NCBI GenBank assembly: GCA_045593265.1 | Contig: JAZNWH010000092.1 | Span: 1 to 24,937 of the forward strand | DNA: 24,937 bases | Origin: RGIG8497 sp045593265 | GTDB taxonomy: Bacteria; Bacillota; Clostridia; RGIG6154 | Direction: 5' to 3' | Part shown: in pieces, positions 22,901 through 24,937 of the stretch | How positions within the stretch are numbered: position 1 is the stretch's first letter | Layout: each line of letters starts with the position of its first letter | Position numbers and translations under genes: made by a program | The notes under the pieces: generated by a model | Database searches by the model: none | Seen by the model: the letters and a program-made list of their open reading frames with translations, nothing else | Told to the model about the DNA's origin: nothing

Positions 22901-23100
22901 AAGAAGCTGATTTTGAGGTTCAGAACCACATAAAAATCGGTTATTGCGGTAATGATAAGCTTGCAAAGATTATTGAATCAAATAAAGAAATCATTATGAG
23001 TGAAACACTTTGCGATGCTATATCTGATACAATAAGTGGTTATGAAAAAGCTTGGAATGTAAATGGTGAAAATATTACACTTTCAGTAGAAAGACTGTAG
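19996..23100 (+). CDS. ileS: Isoleucyl-tRNA synthetase, IleRS2 (eukaryote-like) type
   Basis: A 1034-residue class I synthetase that charges tRNA-Ile. The HIGH motif is at residues 53-56 (NGKPHIGHILTR) and KMSKH at 587-591. The editing (CP1) domain is present, with WTTTPWTLPSN as the threonine-rich segment and GTGVVHIAPAFGEDD. Cys-rich zinc sites are seen (CPRCGTALSSHE; CSCG; CEKCGKAM). The length and the segments GWDTHGLPVELEVEK and WDKDLLYKGYKIVPYCPRCG match the second IleRS type, shared with eukaryotes and some bacteria and known for low sensitivity to mupirocin. GGGAGGG lies 9 nt before the ATG. No T-box leader is present, though T-boxes are frequent for this gene in Firmicutes. Confidence 0.96.
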   Translation: MYRKVPTDLNFKERELEVIDFWNQNRVFENSTRKEGPVFTFFDGPPTANGKPHIGHILTRVMKDIIPRYKTMKGYKVLRKAGWDTHGLPVELEVEKLLGIDGKPQIEKYGVEPFVEKCKESVWKYESLWKDMSQRVGFWADMENPYVTYHNDYIESVWWALKQIWDKDLLYKGYKIVPYCPRCGTALSSHEVAQGYKDVEDTSAIVNFKVKDKDEYILAWTTTPWTLPSNVALAVNPDVTYVRVKFDSKTYIMAQDLVSTVLDESAEIIDSMKGTDMVGIEYEPLFDYAKPDKKCWFVIADGYVTTTDGTGVVHIAPAFGEDDARVGRDNNLPFVQMVNTEGKFVEGTGELEGLFIKDADPVVLEDLKNRGLLFRPLKFTHSYPFCWRCDTPLIYYARESWFISMTKVREELLKNNATVNWMPDNIKDGRFGNFLDNVIDWGLSRERYWGTPLPIWECSCGHRHAIGSIEELKSMSDNCPDDIELHKPYIDAVNIKCEKCGKAMTRVPEVIDCWFDSGSMPFAQWHYPFENKDIFDENFPADFISEAIDQTRGWFYTLMAISTLIFGKSPYKNVIVLGHVQDKDGQKMSKHKGNVVDPWDVLNNQGADAVRWYFYSTSAPWIPNRFHADAVNECQRKFMGTLWNTYAFYILYADIDNFDPTQYTLEYDKLAVMDKWILAKLNKLIKSVDEDLENYRITESSRNIQDFADELSNWYVRRCRERFWQKDMPQDKINAYMTLYTVLYEFSKLCAPYVPFMTEEIYQNLVRTNDKTALESIHYCDYPSVKAEWEDEKLVADMEVILDIVVAGRAARNTANVKNRQPLCKIYAKADHEIDKAYYDIVLEELNVKELEFTDDVSGFVGYKFKPQLRTLGPKYGKLLGKIGAYLSGCDTTAAMADLDTKGVYEFEIDGEKVSLTKDDLLIETTQKEGLVSQTEKTVTVVLDINLTDELINEGFVREIISKVQTMRKEADFEVQNHIKIGYCGNDKLAKIIESNKEIIMSETLCDAISDTISGYEKAWNVNGENITLSVERL

Positions 23101-23108
23101 GTGGTATT

Positions 23109-23618
23109 TTGAGTGAAGATTTTTTACGGATAAAAACACCAATTACTGAAGATGTAACAGCTTCTTTAAAAGAGGGGCAGAGGTGTTATATTACAGGTAC
23201 TGTCTATATGGCTCGCGATGCTGCCCATAAAAGAATGGTTGAAACTTTTAAAAATGGCGGAAGTTTTCCCTTTGATATTGAAAATCAGATTATCTACTTT
23301 GCAGGACCTTGTCCTGCAAAGCCGGGTAAAGTAATAGGTTCCTGTGGACCTACTACAAGCTACAGAATGGATGCATATTCTCCTTTTCTTCTGGACAGAG
23401 GACTAAAGGGTATGATTGGCAAAGGGGAAAGAAATGCAGAAGTAACAGAATCAATCAAAAAAAATAAAGCTGTTTATTTCGGAGCTACAGGTGGTGCAGG
23501 AGCATTACTTGCGAAATGTATCAAATCACAGGAAATAATTGCATATGAAGATTTGGGAGCGGAAGCACTCAGAAAACTCTATGTGGAAGATTTTCCTGTT
23601 ATAGTATTAATTAAGTAA
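23109..23618 (+). CDS. Fe-S hydro-lyase beta subunit (class I fumarase/tartrate dehydratase C-terminal type)
   Basis: A 169-residue protein matching the beta (C-terminal) half of class I fumarase/TtdB-type hydro-lyases, which with an alpha half carrying the 4Fe-4S cluster interconvert fumarate and malate or similar acids. The signature PGKVIGSCGPTTSYRMD is intact (GPTTSxRMD), as are GTVYMARDAAHKRM and IGKGER. The alpha subunit gene, which commonly sits directly upstream, is absent; ileS is there instead, 8 nt away. The start is a TTG with a weak GGTGG site. It may pair with an alpha subunit elsewhere, and the substrate is unproven. Confidence 0.87.
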   Translation: MSEDFLRIKTPITEDVTASLKEGQRCYITGTVYMARDAAHKRMVETFKNGGSFPFDIENQIIYFAGPCPAKPGKVIGSCGPTTSYRMDAYSPFLLDRGLKGMIGKGERNAEVTESIKKNKAVYFGATGGAGALLAKCIKSQEIIAYEDLGAEALRKLYVEDFPVIVLIK

Positions 23619-23632
23619 AGGAGATTTTTAAA

Positions 23633-23839
23633 ATGGCTGTAACAAAAGATACTATTATTATGGATGTATTAAAACTCGATGAAGGTACTGCACCTTTCTT
23701 TTTAAACATAGGTATGCATTGCCTTGGCTGTCCTTCAGCAAGTGGCGAATCAATTGAACAGGCTTGTATGGTTCACGGTGTTGATTGCGATACACTTGTA
23801 AATCAGATAAACGAGTATCTTGCGTCAAAAGGTAAATAA
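23633..23839 (+). CDS. DUF1858 domain protein (hybrid-cluster-associated redox disulfide type)
   Basis: A 68-residue small protein of the DUF1858 / TIGR03980 type. The Cys pair in MHCLGCPSASGESIEQAC forms a CxxC motif near residue 30 at a helix start, followed by a conserved Glu-Ser-Ile-Glu-Gln helix. Family knowledge: such proteins are predicted redox disulfide carriers, sometimes next to hybrid cluster protein genes, and the function is not proven. AAGGAG lies 8 nt before the ATG. The stop overlaps the dusB start by one base (TAATG), so the two are coupled. It follows the Fe-S hydro-lyase beta gene by 14 nt. Confidence 0.85.
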   Translation: MAVTKDTIIMDVLKLDEGTAPFFLNIGMHCLGCPSASGESIEQACMVHGVDCDTLVNQINEYLASKGK

Positions 23840-24771
23840 TGCTTAAAATAGGTGAAATAACAGTAACTCCTGACGTGGTTTTAGGACCAATGGCAGGAGT
23901 TACGGACTTGCCTTTTCGCCAAGAGTGTGTAAGGCAGGGATGCGGTCTTGTATATTGTGAAATGGTTTCAGCAAAAGCATTGTATTATGATGATAAAAAA
24001 ACCAAAAGACTTCTTGAAACCGACGGACAAGAGCCGATGGCTGTTCAAATATTCGGTTCAGAGCCGGAAATAATGGCATTTGCTGCAAAAAAAATTCACG
24101 ATATGCACATAACTGGTATAATTGATATAAATATGGGATGTCCTGCTCCAAAAATCGTAAATAATGGCGATGGATGTGCTTTGATGAAAAACATATCTCT
24201 TGCAGAGAAAGTTATAAAAGCTGTAGTTGATGCAGTTCCTGTTCCCGTAACGGTAAAGTTCCGTAAAGGCTGGGATAATAACAGTATAAATGCAACAGAA
24301 TTTGCGATTATGGCACAACAAGCAGGAGCGAGTGCTGTAACTGTTCATGGAAGAACAAGAAGTGAGTTCTATTCAGGTAAAGCAGATTGGGACATTATAA
24401 AAAGAGTAAAGGAATGTGTAACAATTCCTGTTATAGGTAACGGGGATGTTAAAAATTTGGAAGATGCCGAAAATATGAAGGCATATACTAATTGCGACGG
24501 TGTTATGATTTCAAGAGGAGCTTTGGGAAATCCCTTTGTGTTTTCGTCAAAGAAACCGTCGATTGATGAGCTTATTGATACAGCTATTCGCCATTTCTAT
24601 GCTCTAATTGAGTATAAAGGAGAGTATATCGGTATCAGAGAAGCAAGAAAGCATCTTGCATGGTATGTTAAAGGTATGCATGGTGCAGCAAGAATTAAGG
24701 ACACAATCAACACCTGTGAGGACGCAGAAGAGATTATCAGAATCCTTATGAGTCTTAAGCAGGTGCGTTAG
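23839..24771 (+). CDS. dusB: tRNA-dihydrouridine synthase DusB
   Basis: A 310-residue FMN-dependent enzyme that reduces uridine to dihydrouridine in tRNA. The N-terminal barrel shows LGPMAGVTDLPFR, the catalytic Cys block NMGCPAPKIVNNGDGCALM, VTVKFRKGWD, VTVHGRTRSEFYSGKADW and the FMN-binding IPVIGNGDVKN with MISRGALGNP. The C-terminal helical domain (REARKHLAWYVKGMHGA) is complete. The overall pattern is DusB. The last five codons (LKQVR) and the TAG stop are read from the terminal repeat of MITE copy C, in the same frame as in mreD, so the native tail was probably replaced by a few residues. Only the extreme end is affected. Confidence 0.94.
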   Translation: MLKIGEITVTPDVVLGPMAGVTDLPFRQECVRQGCGLVYCEMVSAKALYYDDKKTKRLLETDGQEPMAVQIFGSEPEIMAFAAKKIHDMHITGIIDINMGCPAPKIVNNGDGCALMKNISLAEKVIKAVVDAVPVPVTVKFRKGWDNNSINATEFAIMAQQAGASAVTVHGRTRSEFYSGKADWDIIKRVKECVTIPVIGNGDVKNLEDAENMKAYTNCDGVMISRGALGNPFVFSSKKPSIDELIDTAIRHFYALIEYKGEYIGIREARKHLAWYVKGMHGAARIKDTINTCEDAEEIIRILMSLKQVR

Positions 24772-24937
24772 TATCCGAACTCGCCTAAATCAAGTAAAAT
24801 AGCTGTTTTTCATCGTTGTCGGTCTTATAATACGAAAGTATTACTGCGACCTGTCGCCTTGAAAAATCAACAATTTTATCTTGCTTTAGGTTCGAAGAAT
24901 TTTCGGAACTGTGTTTTGGCGTTAATGTGAGGCAAAA
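24754..24937 (+). repeat. MITE-like repeat, copy C (right part cut by window end)
   Basis: Starts with CTTAAGCA at 24754 inside the dusB tail, and from 24768 follows copy A (from base 1) in the same orientation. There are three substitutions and one fewer T in a T-run over 170 bases. It supplies the complete left terminal repeat that copy A lacks. The 62-77 GAAA-loop hairpin of copy A is conserved. The minus-strand frame of copy A is broken here by the indel. The right end lies beyond the window. Confidence 0.8.

Noticed and set aside
1..24937. Circular molecule closed by the terminal repeats
   Set aside because: The end copies differ by three substitutions and an indel, so they are separate copies, and the content is chromosomal housekeeping.

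Overview
The window is an AT-rich stretch of chromosome that looks like an uncultured gut-type member of the Clostridia (Firmicutes). The basis is gene content and order: a yrrL-yrrM-yrrO-like block (mltG, trmR, U32), an mreC-mreD-PBP2-minD-M50-protease block running into a TIGR03960 radical SAM gene and its TIGR03936 partner, Gram-positive Shine-Dalgarno sites, frequent TTG/GTG starts and many 1-11 nt gene overlaps. No rRNA, tRNA, CRISPR array, phage or transposase gene was seen.

Layout. (1) 1-270 is a copy of a MITE-like repeat, followed by an SDR oxidoreductase that converges on a GNAT acetyltransferase across a bidirectional terminator. (2) 1466-1845 is a gene-free stretch holding a mosaic of small palindromes, then a good promoter. 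(3) 1849-8246 is one tightly packed operon: secreted polysaccharide deacetylase, TagA-type glycosyltransferase, thyX, tmk, DJ-1/PfpI protein, mltG, trmR and a U32 tRNA-hydroxylation protein, closed by a strong terminator. (4) 8277-9920 is a class B penicillin-binding protein whose annotated start lies inside that terminator. (5) A promoter at 9977-10005 opens a second long operon: zapA, dut, a NusG-domain-II protein, a Gx-transporter-family protein, mreC, mreD, PBP2, minD, a small membrane protein, an M50 protease, the radical SAM protein and its partner. (6) ileS, an orphan fumarase-beta-type protein, a DUF1858 protein and dusB follow. dusB runs into a second full-type copy of the repeat, which the window end cuts.

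Functionally the window joins cell-envelope growth and division (deacetylase, TagA, MltG, two PBPs, ZapA, MreC, MreD, MinD) with thymidylate supply (ThyX, Tmk, Dut) and tRNA metabolism (TrmR, U32/TrhP, DusB, IleRS).

The most interesting signal is a pair of related intercistronic leaders inside the second operon, one before mreD and one before minD. They share short sequence blocks in the same order. Each can form two hairpins followed by an H-type pseudoknot ending at the ribosome binding site. The pseudoknot helices differ in sequence between the two copies but stay complementary, which is what a structured regulatory RNA would show. I do not recognise it as a known family. Second, a MITE-like repeat with roughly 30-bp terminal inverted repeats occurs three times, supplies the stop codon of two genes in the same reading frame (LKQ[L/V]R-stop), and supplies most of the Shine-Dalgarno of a third.
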